Assembly: GCF_963855985.1 (NCBI RefSeq)
Contig: NC_087093.1
Coordinates: 10,981,501-11,045,500 of the forward strand
Direction of reading: 5' to 3'
DNA length: 64,000 nucleotides
Origin: Ostrinia nubilalis
Taxonomy: Eukaryota > Arthropoda > Insecta > Lepidoptera > Crambidae
A program made the position numbers and the translations under genes. Position 1 is the first letter of the stretch. The number at the start of each line of letters is the position of its first letter. A model generated the notes under the pieces. That model did no database searches. It had not been told where the DNA came from and saw only the letters and a program-made list of their open reading frames with translations. This document shows, one piece after another, positions 42,001 to 54,300 of the stretch.

Positions 42001-42879
42001 GAATGTACTAACTACCATGAAATGGCCACTTTATTGAACTGTAGTTTTTCTTTGTATAATGTCATGTAAAAAAAAGAAACAATGTTAAACAATTTTCCAT
42101 AATTGCCGCTCAACAAGGTAAACAAGCCGAATATGTATGTTCTCTAATGTCAACATACAAGTATAAATTGCCGCCATTTTTTACCCTAATTGTAGCTGTA
42201 AAGTATTTTTCTGTAATATAGGAACAAGTAGCGCATACTCCCTGAACTTTGTCTATCCCTTAAGCCGCCATGACATTTAATTGAAAAAAGGGTAAAATAA
42301 AAAGGAGCTGGCACTCAATGGCCAATTGCATTTTGTGGCGGAGTAAGTCGCGTGCGCACCTCCATTACTCCGCCCTTCTGGGCTGTGTGCCAGAGAACTG
42401 AACAATTACGTTTCACGTCTCTAACGCCGAAACAATAGAGATAAAGACTGCTGAAAGTCAAAACAAACTGTGAGACGTAACAACAGTTTTCCCAAAACAG
42501 ATGGGCTGCAGCATTTGGGCTTTGTGTCACCTTCCATTAGATACTTACTTACTACATAGCTACTTGCAGACTCACTCAGAATAGAGAAGTTCCTTAACAA
42601 AAGACAAAAGTAATGTTGCATCACACGTCATATTCTGAGTGGACCAATATGTACCTATTTTTATTTGCACTAATGTATTATTTTTTTCCAATTTCTTTTT
42701 TTCTATGGCCCGTGCAGATTGCGTTTAACTCTTTTCGTTCCAATTTCAAAATGCAATCTGATATTTATTTAAATAAGACTATCTATCTACTAAAGGAAGG
42801 CTATCGCATTAGTTTCCATGCAGTTTCGTAATAGGGCAGCGCCGCGGGCAGCGCGGAGTGGCGACACGTCGTCTTATCT
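36028..42879. other. Intergenic, no gene recognised
   Basis: Long AT-rich stretch. GC-richer patches occur at 37200-37400, 38930-39010, 40540-40570, 41690-41830 and 42310-42400. Open frames (largest 67-72 codons outside the MITE) show no domains. No repeat with clear ends was found. Confidence 0.4.
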
Positions 42880-43622
42880 ACAAACCTATTTATTATGTCT
42901 AATGATTTTTACTTTTAGAGTTCTGTCGGTGACGAAGCGAAAATAAAACATTTCTTTCCAATAATATGTCCGCCAAAACAGCTCCAATCTGTACAATTAA
43001 TGAAACGTTCGATATTAAATTCAAGATTTTAAAAATTCCAAAAATTATGTTTATTATGGAAATGACATGAGCTCCCATCTCGCAGACGCCATATTAGTTC
43101 AATAATTTATTAAAATAATCCACTCGATTCAATATTATTATGTCTAATGATTTTTACTTTTAGAATTCTGTTGGTCACGAAACGAAAATTTTTGATTTAT
43201 TTCCAAGAAAATGCCTGTTAAACAGCCGCAATCTGTACAATAATTGAAACATTCGATATTAAATTCAAGATTTAAAAATTCAAAAAATTATGCTCATTAT
43301 GGAAATGACACAAGCTCACTTTCGAAGACGCCATCCATATTAGTGCAATAATTTATTAAAATAATCCACACGCTTCACAAACCTATTTAATTATGTCTAA
43401 TGATTTTTACTTTTAGATTTCTCGCAGTGGCCAATTGAAAATAAATAATTGATTTCCAAGAAAATATCAGTTAAAACAGCCCCAATCTGTACAATTAATG
43501 AAACATTCGATATTAAATTCAAGATTTATAAATTCCAAAAATTATGTTTATTATGGAAATGACACGAGCTCACTTTCGAAGACGCCATATTAGTGCAATA
43601 ATTTATTAAAATAATCCACACG
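42880..43622. repeat. Three-unit tandem repeat, about 245 bp per unit
   Basis: Units start near 42880, 43123 and 43375. Each carries 'atgtctaatgatttttactt', then 'cagc-ccaatctgtacaat', 'gaaac-ttcgatattaaatt' and 'caataatttattaaaataat' in the same order; the anchor 'tgtctaatg' recurs at 42896, 43141 and 43394. Units differ by scattered substitutions and small indels. No coding frame. Could be a short satellite array or the tandem core of a larger element. Confidence 0.9.
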
Positions 43623-45880
43623 AATTCCCGAGTATGGTAATTATAAATTAAAATTTTGTCCCAGTGAAAATTACTTTATTAAGTCAATAACACCCACAAA
43701 CGATATATTTTTTTGTATAACTCTAAAATAGATTAATGTCAGGTCAGGGATAAATCTGAGAATGTAACTTATCTATTTGATAAAGCCAGACTTGTTCTAA
43801 CGTTTTTCTCTTTTCTGATAATTATAAATTGAAGTTTATCATAAATTCATTAAGTATCACAAACGATTGATTCTGAGCTCTATATTCCTAACGCTCTATA
43901 AAGAATTTTCTTAATTTTCTGGCAATGTTGTAGGTATAGCTCTTACTGTTGTAGCCAAAGGCTTAGACCTATGGATTTTTTCTTCTCTATGGCTCTCGTT
44001 TTTAGTCTTAACGGTTGATATGGTTGATTATGTTATGCTGTAAAGAAATCTTCAATTATTTTGTCACTTTCGAAGTAAAGGCGATTAAAATGGTATGGAT
44101 TCAAATTGGTGGTTCAATTAGAGTGGCTGAAATAATGAATCATGTGTGAAACGGAAGATGTATGTAAAACATTCGACTACTGAACCTCGGAATATATTTC
44201 TGCCCACCCTTATCCATATTCAGTACATACAGTTTAAATAAATTCAGTTTTCATTAGTATTTCAGAACACATTTCTCAAACAGAACACAAATTGCTGTGT
44301 AGTTGATTTAAAAAATGATTTCATACGCATTCATTGTTCGAAGGTGGTATTTAAAAATAATAAAAAGTTTATTCATTCGTGATAACCGAGTGTAAGTATG
44401 GACTGGAGAATACTCAGATCATAGAAGGGAATAGATGTGAAACGGGGGCGTGGCGCGTGTCTCCGCGATATGCCCAGAAACGAACATCGCCCGCGACGCC
44501 AGGTTAGTCGCGATTCAGTCGTACTGAGGAAATGTTCTCCGATATTGTTGGATAATGCGTCGTAACGTGCAATAACATAAGTGAAACGAAGAACTACAGG
44601 AACAATGAAGTCATTTACCACATGTAAGTATTGCAAATCCATTGGTATTTTGCTTATAAATAAAAAAAACTAAACATTTTTACGAACGAATTCAGTGCCG
44701 TGACATTTACTGCGATATCGAAATTAGTGGTGATAAAAATTCAAACACGTTGTACATTGACGATTTAGTTAGCAACCACTTTATGTCATGCGTAAGTACT
44801 GCGCAATGTATTTTATTTCTTCCGATATCCACTGACGCGTGAAAATACACAGTACGGCCGCATGTGCCGGTCGTAACATAGTGCAGGGCTCGTGTTCTAA
44901 TACGGTTTCCTATTATCGATAAATAGAAGTAAATTATTATTTTCTATTTTCTAATTTTGAATGAAAAAATCATGAGTTGCTTGCGATTTTTAAGTTTTTA
45001 CAAAAACAATAACAATAGTAGAAGGGATTAGGAACTGTCAACTATGTAATTACTATAAGAGCTAGTTGAAAGCCTAATAAAGGCATTATTTTTGATAAAC
45101 ATAGGCGGTACGAATTTCGCCATAATTAAAAAGTTAATGCGCGATAGTAGTTAATAATAATTACAGTGATCCTGTTATTATTATTAAAGTAAATAATAAT
45201 ATATTACCAATATTGTAAATACTGGTAAAAATCGCAAGTACCTACTTAACCCATGACTTTTCATACAAACTTTGTCAGTCTATAACTTCTATACTCCATC
45301 GATAACGACATTGAGCTTTGGTTGGGGTAAATTAATATAAGGTAACTTCATTTAGTCCCAATAATTGATTCTGAGTTTTTCGTCCATACAAAATGGAACT
45401 GACTCCTTTATGCAAAAATCGTTAAAGAATATAATAATAACGAATAATAATAAAAAGGTTTTCATACAAGCATTTTTTAAACCAATTTCGAGCCTTGCCC
45501 CCAGGATTTAAAGTATCGATATCTTATCGACTCCATTTTATCTTTCTTCTCTCTAATTGCTTTTTTCAAAGTGTGCGTCACGTCACGCGGCCATTGATTG
45601 GCCATAAGGCACGCCTTCTGGCCAATCACAGCACTTTTAAGCCGGTTGCACATGTTGTCGTAGACTCTCAGTCGCTTTGTTTTTACACAGTTGAATGTGT
45701 GTGTGGGAGCTGTGGTGGGGGAAATGTGGGGACACTGGTTCTCGTTGTAGTTACGCGCGACTTCATATCTATTCTCTTTCTATGATCTGAGGGAGAATAC
45801 AATTACCATTTTTAAATCAGACTTTCCTATGAAAATTTGCAATAAGTAGACTAATAACTATAGATAGAGTTGAATATGTA
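43623..45880. other. Intergenic, no gene recognised
   Basis: AT-rich. GC-richer patches at 44410-44580 and 45570-45760 contain short open frames on either strand without family resemblance. Confidence 0.4.
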
Positions 45881-46916
45881 GGGGAGACTGGGGCTGGTTT
45901 TAACAGGGGTAAATACTAACAGCGTAATTACATAGAACCTATTCGACTTACCACGCTAATTCCAACGCACTTTGTGCCTACGAATAAGCGCGAACGTGTC
46001 TCGACCTGTCAGTTGCCAGCCAAGCGTCACGGGAGCAGGTTGCGTCAGACGCCTCCAATTTCACAGGAAAATGAACTTTTTTACGTGTTTATTTTTTTGC
46101 ATTACTCTTTAAATATGTATCGTAGAAAATTGGCTTTGGTATTGCATAAATCCGAATTTATTGTATTTTTCATGAATTTCAAAGTTTTAATCGAAAATAT
46201 AACCGGTAAAAGAAAAACAATAATTTTGTGCAAAATGAGGTCGTGGGGTTGGTTTTAACAAAATGCACGGGGTAGGTTCTAACGCGTTAATATTTGCCCC
46301 GAACATTGAGTAAGACTGACTTTTATAACCAAAGTTGTATGTTGATTTATTAGATGAGTATTTTTTTTTGTTATTTTATTTGATAAAGATAGATTTAGTA
46401 AGTTTTAAGTTTATTACACATGTTTAAACGGCAAGGAGCCGAATTTCAATGATCATTTGATGATCAAAAAAATTTTTTGTTCTTTGATTTGAGTAATGCT
46501 GATTGAGTGAATCAGTTTATTTAACTAATAAAATTTAAGTTTTCTGTTTATTTTATGAACGGTAAGGAACCGCATTTAATTTTATTAGTGTTTCTAACAA
46601 ACATTGATTATTATTTTGTTGTTTATCTTAGCCAAAATCCCATTCCCAACTATAAATTATTTCTTACCCCCGCTGTTAAAACTTTCCCCAGCGATGTTAA
46701 AACCAACCCCAAACCGGGGGTAAGATCTAACAAGTGACTTGTTTGGCAAAACTCGATTTTTCTCGGATATGGTAATTATTATATACATTTTGTTGTACTT
46801 TACGTAAAGCTCATTAAATTTGACATCACGTACCAAAAAACCATGTTTCTTGCTAAAGCAGTTTAGAAAATATTACGCACAAATCAAAATTTGTTAGGAC
46901 CAGCCCCAGTCTCCCC
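45881..46916. mobile_element. 1,036-bp non-autonomous TIR transposon with TA target duplication
   Basis: The left end reads ggggagactggggctggttt followed by taaca. The right end is its inverted complement (tgttaggaccagccccagtc followed by tcccc) with about two mismatches in 25 bp. TA flanks both ends, as in Tc1/mariner-type integration. The core GGGGYTGGTTTTAAC recurs inside: at about 46246 ('ggggttggttttaaca'), 46270 ('ggggtaggttctaacg') and, inverted, about 46694 ('gttaaaaccaacccc'). Open frames inside (94 and 60 codons) do not resemble a transposase I recognise, so it is probably mobilised in trans. Confidence 0.85.
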
Positions 46917-49120
46917 TATTACAATAATGTACATAAAGTAAATGCTTTCCATCAAAAAGTCAAAACACTTTAAAATGTATTGAAGTTAAATCTAATGGTA
47001 GACTTTTTTTTATACGCGAGTGTTGCGTTTCCATTTTTGATGCTTTCAGCTGAACAATTGTAACAAAATTACCCCTAATTCCTTTGAGTATTCCACCGAT
47101 AACAAAGGAAAGTTTTCGTAGGTGTATTAGCATAATACATATAACTGGTAAAATTAAATTGTCGACCATTTGCTGCCAATGATCGGCGCAATTTCTCAAC
47201 GATTACCCGTTCGATCGCCACCGCCGCGTTCTGGGAACAGAGTCGCATAAATAACACGTAAATACCGTGCTCTTTTATTTATTAACATTTGACTGAAGAA
47301 ATTCAATTACACGGGCTCGCTACGAAGCAATGCCGTCTCTACGAAGGGCGGTACTGTTTAAATGTAATTGGCCGAAACGTTTTCCCTTTTTTATAAATAA
47401 GCACTTTATAAAATACATGTGTCGTTCCAAATTGGTCGTCTCGTACTTTCGTGTAATGTAATTCCCAACGGTTGTTGTGGAAACACTAAAGAATTTCAGT
47501 CCATTTTCCCTTTGTGACTTATTCAATGCGTCGATGAGAAAAAGTCGGAGAACTTTGATTCAAACTTCGTGAACACATTTTATCCACCATTTATTTAAAT
47601 TACTCAATGTTAATCCAGCTACTTCCGGTTACTAAATACTCGTAGGTGTTACGATAAATAAGAGTCCCTTAATTGCTTAAAACTATTTCTTTAAAATTGC
47701 TTTCACATTAATCGAGGATTTGATCATTCCTCAATATGTCAGCAACGTCATACATCTTTATCCGCAAGCAATATTTACTGCCTTATTTGATATTAACAGA
47801 AATTGCTAAGTTCACGCCAAGTAGGATGTTTAAAAAGACCCGCGTATAATCATTATTGAATGAAACAGATGTCCAAAACTATATTATTAAGAGGTAAACC
47901 GTATACTTACACGTGGATCCTTTTAGTGTTCATCAACATATTTTAATTTATTTTCAATCTTCATAACTTTCAGCCAAATAGTATTATTAATAGTATTGCT
48001 TGTTGTGTAATATTTATTTCTCGATAGCTGTATTGTTTTATAAAAGATCTCTGAATTTATTGTCTCTTTCGGATGCTAATGACATTCAAAAATTACTGTC
48101 GTCTATCGATTGGGAAATGAAAAGGTGTGCTGTAAATATGTAATAGGCAAATGGAGAGTTCCTGCCGTTCCTGTTAAGTTATTAGTTAAAATCAGAGGTT
48201 TATAATCTATGAAAACATCGTAAATTTTACAAGTTACCGTGTATTAAATTACATATTACATAGTATTGCCAAATTCTAAATGAAACTTTTCCCGTTAATT
48301 AGAAGCTACGCTACTATTACTACTAGCTAGGCTACTGAATCGCATCTCCTTTTGTAGCCAAATGTTACTACTCGTACTGAAAAAAGCTTCCTAAGTATGT
48401 ACTCTACTAAGTTTATATCATATTGAAAGAATAGTCAAGTGCGCATGTCTTTCAATTCCGTGTCCATGAAATTTAATGAAAATAATCTCCCGTCACAACA
48501 TTTTGAACTGGAAATTCAAAAGAAAAATCTCCCGATAATTAACGAATAATTAAATTTGTAGCACATATTTTAATTAGAGAGCAACAAAACGCTTTTCATT
48601 ATTCCGTTGTTGGTCTCTGATTAATTAAATTTTCCTCGAAATAATTGTAATAAGCTTGTTGGAGTTTTTGTTCTGTATTTACTGGATTTTTGTTACATTA
48701 TTTCTCTTACACCCACGTGATCCATTGGCATCCATAATTAAAACTTGTCTACGAGTACCATTCCTGGAATTTTGTTATTCGTAAAATCACCGGTAAACAT
48801 ATTGATTTATGTTTTCAGTTTTCAGTGTTTATGAAACTTTAACGAATGTATATTAACTTTCATTACCTAAGCAGAAAAGCAAAAACATTCATGTTATTTC
48901 AACCACCTATGCCTCTTCTATATTTGTGTGGCTTGTTTCCATTTTTATTACTATATCCTTATTTTATAGTAATAAAGATCGGCTAAGCAACCAGACAACC
49001 AAGATTGTACTTACAACTCTATTTAACAGTCTTACATGTTCTACTTATGTTTCACCTCCGATTTTGTCTCGTTTGTGGATAGGAAAATTGTTAAAAATGT
49101 TGAGATGAACACCGACATAA
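46917..49120. other. Intergenic, no gene recognised
   Basis: AT-rich. A GC-richer patch at 47155-47260 and motif-dense AT DNA at 48580-48660 ('ctgattaattaaattttcct', homeodomain-type sites) could be enhancers. Open frames are short and unconvincing. Confidence 0.35.
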
Positions 49121-49186
49121 AGAGCCCTCTTCTATTGTAAAAAAAGATTGGTACAGCAATTTTTTATTATAATAGAAGGGGGTTCT
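49121..49186 (+). ncRNA. Candidate RNA hairpin, 30-bp stem with 6-nt loop
   Basis: The 5' arm (49121-49150, starting AGAGCCCTCTTCTATT) and 3' arm (49157-49186, ending AATAGAAGGGGGTTCT) pair over 30 positions around the loop GTACAG. Of five non-Watson-Crick positions, four become G:U pairs if the + strand is transcribed and one is A:A. On the - strand the four would be A:C mismatches. This could be a small structured RNA or microRNA precursor, though the loop is short. A decayed palindromic transposon is the main alternative. No promoter is evident. Confidence 0.3.
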
Positions 49187-49863
49187 ATTCTCAATTCTGC
49201 AATAATTTTCTAAAACAATGTTGCCACAACTCTACTAACAAACTCCTCAATCTCATCGCATGCCTAATCTATAACTGTGAGTCGTCAAAATTCCGATACC
49301 GCCCCAGGGTGCGCAAGACATGCAGTAACCAGATTACTGGGGGAGGTGACGCAGATTAGAAGAACTTCGTTAGCTCGCGAGGTGTCGCGCCCAGCTCTAG
49401 ACGGAGATTATCTGTGCTGCCTCCACGGCGAAATTTGTCAGTGCCGATGATATGTGTAGTGTGTTCTAACGTTAATAGTATTAGAGGATATGATGCACAT
49501 TTGAAAATACTTTTCAGACATGAAATCAATTTCTGGCTAAGGAAACGTCATATTATATGATTGCGCTGGAAAGGAAATGGTACTTATCAATTGAGAATGA
49601 TAAGTTGTAAGGAAAAATCCAATTGGAAATTGTGATTGCTTGCCATTCGACATTGGTATGCCACATCAGCATTCCTAATAACAGCTCTTCTGTGCGATTT
49701 CATTTAGTTGCAGCAGACATTTAGTTGCTAAGGCAATACATTTTTCCTTTGCTACATTATATACAACAGAAAAGCTCTCGAATACATGTCTGAAGAAACC
49801 TCTATATCGCTCTGAAGTTCATTTGCTCATCACAAAATGTCCTTCAATTCCTAATTAATTATC

Positions 49864-50064
49864 TCCCCAATTAATTTGTATCTAACCGAAGTAGACAATG
49901 AAAAGTGTCCGTTTGATTAAAATGCAACATGGCCGCCACGAGTGCACGGCAAACGCACGGTACAAAGGCGCGGCAAACAAAAGGCGGGCGGAGGTCGCAT
50001 CGCAACTTGCACTCAATAGACTAAAACTTTCCAGTAGACTCGAGTGTCACTGTTGATTTTACAC
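49864..50064. repeat. Diverged direct duplication, copy A
   Basis: Shares an ordered series of blocks with 50511-50698: 'cccaattaattt', 'agacaa-gaaa', 'aaatgcaacatg', 'ggaggt-gcatcgca-ctt', 'aactttcca-gtaga' and a final 'gt--ctgtt'. Copy A is GC-richer ('aaaggcgcggcaaacaaaag'). Confidence 0.6.
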
Positions 50065-50260
50065 CTAAGCCAAAATGTGCTCTATGTTCTGTACCAAATG
50101 TTTCATAATTAGATTAATCTAGGTAAAAAAAATTTAGTTGTAATGGTTGTAAAAAAAACTTGCCCAAAAATATTGGTCTCCAAAATCCCGTTATTTATTG
50201 ATCTCACTAGAACCTTTTATATATACGAGTATCATACAGAGATATAATTTGTAACACGCA

Positions 50261-50297
50261 TTTGTCCAGCAGTGGACGTCTTTTGGTTGAAACGAAT
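50261..50297 (-). repeat. Retroelement end motif 'acgtccactgctggac'
   Basis: On the - strand this reads ttcgtttcaaccaaaagacg then tccactgctggacaaa, almost identical to the + strand at 59478-59514. The phrase is a common interspersed-repeat signature in lepidopteran genomes as far as I know. Confidence 0.55.
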
Positions 50298-50510
50298 CAA
50301 TCTGATCATCACGTGAGATACAAGACAAGCCAAGAGCTTCCTCGTTGTGGATAAAATAAATCCTACTTAATCTCGTAGTAGAGGCTGGTTCCTACAGATA
50401 TTTATGCAATTTTAACATTTATTTCAAGGAATTTTTGCTGAACTGTAATAGGAGCGGAAAGTGACTTTATATCAAACAACGATTAAAACTTCACCTCTTA
50501 TTCACTTATT

Positions 50511-50698
50511 CACCCAATTAATTTATCATAGCAGACAAAGAAACTCTACATTATATTAAATGCAACATGTTCATCGCAAAACTCTCAAAGGCAGCCGCAA
50601 TCAAAATAGAGGGGGGGGGGAGGTTGCATCGCATCTTATCACATATCTTACCTAGTTTAACTTTCCAAGTAGAGATAAGTCGCTGTTAACAGTGCACG
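50511..50698. repeat. Diverged direct duplication, copy B
   Basis: Second copy about 646 bp downstream of copy A in the same orientation. It has lost most CpG positions and gained a run of about 12 guanines at 50612. Confidence 0.6.
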
Positions 50699-50733
50699 TG
50701 TTAAAATCCAATCTCCTTGAGTGCAGAAACATT

Positions 50734-50786
50734 TTATTGTTTTTTAGTCAAAATAACATGTTATTGTTTTTTAGTCAAAATAACAT
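50734..50786. repeat. 27-bp direct repeat, two copies
   Basis: 'ttattgttttttagtcaaaa' followed by 'taacat' occurs twice back to back, almost identical. Likely recent slippage. Confidence 0.85.
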
Positions 50787-52035
50787 TTTCTTTTGTTTTT
50801 TCATAACAATTAATCAGTGTTTAATATTTATTGTTAAAGATTTTAATAATATGTAGGTATGTATTGTGGGGGTAAATATGGTTACACAGTATAACGATCC
50901 ACGTACTTTCGTAACTACTGTAAACTCAAATTTGAGTGCGGCTTACATTTCCAATAATTCATACCCCAAACTACAGCAAATTGCTTTTCCTATTCCGATA
51001 GCCAACCTCAGGGAAGATCTAAAGCCACATCCTGTTTAAAGATGTTTCTAGAATTATTAACTAAGATTAGACATAATAAATTCCAAGTTTCACTTGCAAG
51101 GGATTAGGGTAGCGTGTTCCGGTCCGAAACCCTTGGGAAGTGTTATTGTTTGCCCTCATTCATACACGGACAAATCCAATTTGGTTATAGTTGCCGAGCC
51201 AAACGTATTATATTAATAACTTTGTGGCAAATCATTCCGGTAATAAAATCAACTGGCACATGTTTGGGTTGATTTTCGAATACAATATTGTGTTGTAGAG
51301 ATTTTCTGATATTTTCTTAAATAGTTATTACTGAGAACGAGCTTCACTACAATGCATTTTTGTTAATTAAGATTTACGACATTTCAAGACATGATTTTTA
51401 AAAACCAATATTTAATAGTTAACCTTTATGATATCTGTGACTTAGATTTAAGAAACAAGACTGCAAAATTATTCTTCTGTTCAAATAAACAGGCAGGTGA
51501 ATATACTATATGAGAAAGATTGAGTTAAACAAAACAATATAAAGCAATAATATAATAACCCTATTACTAATAGCATTCATAATCAGCTTGTTTTATTGGC
51601 AATCATTAACCACTCGGTGTCCGTCACGGAATGTTCATTTTGCGTCAAACTCAAACGGATTGAAGGATTTCCATAAAATAACACCGAGTATCCGTTCCGT
51701 ACAGATAATTGGTGTAAAAATAATAAAATACACTGATCATTATCATGTAACTCACATGTGTATTGGTCCTACGGCAGATTTCAATGATCTCTTTTCCCAT
51801 GACTTGCTGTAAATATTCAAATAAATAATTTATTAGCGAAAGATTAACTATAATAACAAGAGCTTTGTTGGAACATGATTTCTTAAGCGTATAAAATACT
51901 GTCTTCGAAATTCATGTCCGCACGATGTACACTAATTGCTGCTGCTGATTTATAGGTACATGTAAAACTATAGAAAGAGATTATTTAACTAAAAATAAAT
52001 AGTCAGTCTTATAATCTAGCTAGGACATTCTTCTA

Positions 52036-52174
52036 AGAGCTGATTTTTCAATCGTCGGATAACTTTTAACTGAAGAATAATTTGGCACATTGACAGTTTC
52101 AATATGGGAAATATGTCAAAATGACAAGTTTGTTCTTTAGTTAAAAGTTATCTGACGATTGAAAAATCAGCCCT
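52036..52174. mobile_element. Short inverted-repeat element, second family
   Basis: A 139-bp segment with about 35-bp terminal inverted repeats ('ctgatttttcaatcgtcgga' at one end, 'tctgacgattgaaaaatcag' at the other). The centre is unrelated AT-rich sequence. No coding capacity. It lies about 240 bp from MITE copy 5; I found no second copy in the window. Confidence 0.7.
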
Positions 52175-52417
52175 AAATCTTACAGCACTCACATATAAGA
52201 TACGAAAAAGTAAAATACAGTCACGCGAGACCCATAATATAGTGTCGCAAAACAATTGAAAAATTTGACTATCTGATAGAGTTAGGCAGTTTTTATTGCA
52301 GAATGTCATTTATTACATTTGTGAGAGACTTTAATTTTGAGATTTGAAATCCTGTGCATCATACAGTGCGCCATATTAATTACGGTCTAAGAAACATTTT
52401 CGTGGTCACTACTTACT

Positions 52418-52544
52418 TAAGCTTAGTTGCACCAACTTACTTTAACCGCACCTAACTTTAACAATAATCGGTGTTTTTTGTATTTAGTGTGACAGATTTC
52501 TGACTTTTGCTAAAGTTAACGTAAGATGGTGCAACTCAGCCTTA
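52418..52544 (+). mobile_element. MITE copy 5
   Basis: Ends 'gcttagttgcaccaac' and 'ggtgcaactcagcc', with the interior diverged by a small insertion ('aaccgcacctaac'). Same orientation as copies 1-3. Confidence 0.8.
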
Positions 52545-52901
52545 GTGGTTAACAGAAAATCCATTTTATATTCACATGTCCATCGTTTGAAGCCCCACTA
52601 CATTCCGCGATAGGCTGCGGCAAAAACCCCGGCGACTAAAATCTTTGCACATAGTTCGAGTCGCCACAAACTCGTGGACCTTTGTCACTGTCCGTTTGCG
52701 CATTCTGAGGTCTGCCCTTAATAAGATTCACTCAAAGCATAACTCAAAATATGGTTTCTTTGATTTAACGAAGCAATGCTATTGAGGGGAGAAGAATTCT
52801 TAATATTATTTTAAAATGAACGAGCATTTATTTTAGGTGTCTAGGTGACCTTCTGAAAAATAACAGGTATTAATCATAAAAAATGACAACCTCATAAAAA
52901 A

Positions 52902-52966
52902 ATCGATCATGCTCATCATTCTCATATTATCTGCAAATAGGTACAACCTGAATGAGCATGATCGAT
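52902..52966. repeat. Perfect 15-bp inverted repeat, 35-nt spacer
   Basis: ATCGATCATGCTCAT at 52902-52916 and its exact complement ATGAGCATGATCGAT at 52952-52966. Pairing extends three more bases past a two-base bulge. The total of 65 nt is in the size range of small RNA precursors but also of transposon remnants. Confidence 0.6.
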
Positions 52967-53741
52967 ACTATTTACCTATCTTGTGATTACAAACTGAATG
53001 CTGATGCTGAAACGAGCAACTATAACACTGTGAAAGCTTAACACTGGTATATTTCTAAACTTTCGACTATCGACTGTACCTATCTATTTAAGAGTACAAT
53101 TAAGAAATTGAAAAAAGAAATGAAAATAAACATGTCGTTCCATCTTTATAATTTTGTACTAAATCAATCATTATTCCAGTCGTTTTACCTCAGTAGCCAA
53201 ACCCATATTTACGTCGTATTCACACGTAAGAACGCTTAAAAGCTCGACTGTCGAAAGAGTTTAATGAAAACGAACCGATACTAATAGTGCACCTTCCTGA
53301 GATAGAGATCTTTAATAACCCACGAGTGGATGAAACATTAAAATGCCAGCGGAAGCCGCTCCCAGGGTTGGGTCCAAATTGGACTTGTAGTTAAGTGCCA
53401 AATATTCGCTTTATAGCCTGCAAAATATACTATGCATATCCCTTCTTTCTTATGGCTAGATTCTTACGACAAAGATGTATGGCGGTGATACGAGTAGGTA
53501 GGTATTAAGTAAAAAGAACGGAAGTTCTTATCACTCAAATACGCTACTGTGACTGTGTAGCAAGGATCTACCTACAGTTTACATGAAATTAGATTATAGA
53601 GAACCCATATACTAAAAAACTTAAACTTATCTTCACAGTACCAAAAGGGATTCTGATTACATTATTCCATAAAGTAAGTTCCTAAATCAATTATAATTTT
53701 TTGGTTTCGTTTTGTTCGGACTTGGACAAGCTGTGTACCTA

Positions 53742-53818
53742 TGTAGGTACATACATACGTGCTCTCAATTCAACAAGGTACTTACTTAACCTTTGTAGGT
53801 ACATACGTGCTCTCAATT
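53742..53818. repeat. Direct repeat pair 'tgtaggtacatac...gtgctctcaatt'
   Basis: Copies at 53742-53770 and 53794-53818 differ by one 4-bp 'atac' unit. Local duplication; no function implied. Confidence 0.8.
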
Positions 53819-54300
53819 TTTTGTGCATTTTTTTGCTAATTAATAGTACGAGTACCTATGACAAATTGACAGTATTCGAGAATATTGCCACTATCCCTAC
53901 ATAGAAAATATCAATTGCATTGTCATAGTTTTCCAATATCTGATAACCTTATGTGATCATTCGCATTTAGACGAATATGTCATAAAAATGCCAACAGCAT
54001 TCATAGTGTGTTTAATTAAAAATGATTGCTTCAGTAATGCAAACGGGAAGGGTACATTTTAATCTCATTGTTTGCGATAGGCGCCCTATTTTAAGACTAG
54101 GAGCTGTTTGCATTAATATAAGTGTTCTAGTCGTTTCTTGCCTGCAATGTAATGAAGCGGCTAATTTTTTAATCATCAATCATTAGCATGTTGCATTAAC
54201 AACGGCGCGACAGACGATTAGAAATCATCGTTTTTGTAATGTCGAGGCAAAGGTGCCATGATTGAAATAATTGATTAATTTAATCACAAATGTCAATAAG

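Larger units (their letters stand above)
49187..52035. other. Intergenic, no gene recognised
   Basis: Contains a diverged local duplication, a short retroelement motif at 50261 and a 27-bp direct repeat, listed separately. GC-richer patches at 49300-49450 and 49930-50060. The remainder is AT-rich without recognised features. Confidence 0.4.
52545..54300. other. Intergenic, no gene recognised
   Basis: AT-rich apart from a GC-richer patch at 52590-52710. Holds a perfect 15-bp inverted repeat at 52902 and a pair of direct repeats at 53742, listed separately. Confidence 0.4.

Noticed and set aside
42880..43622. CRISPR-like array
   Set aside because: Units are about 245 bp and repeated along their whole length, without short repeats alternating with unique spacers; the host is an animal.
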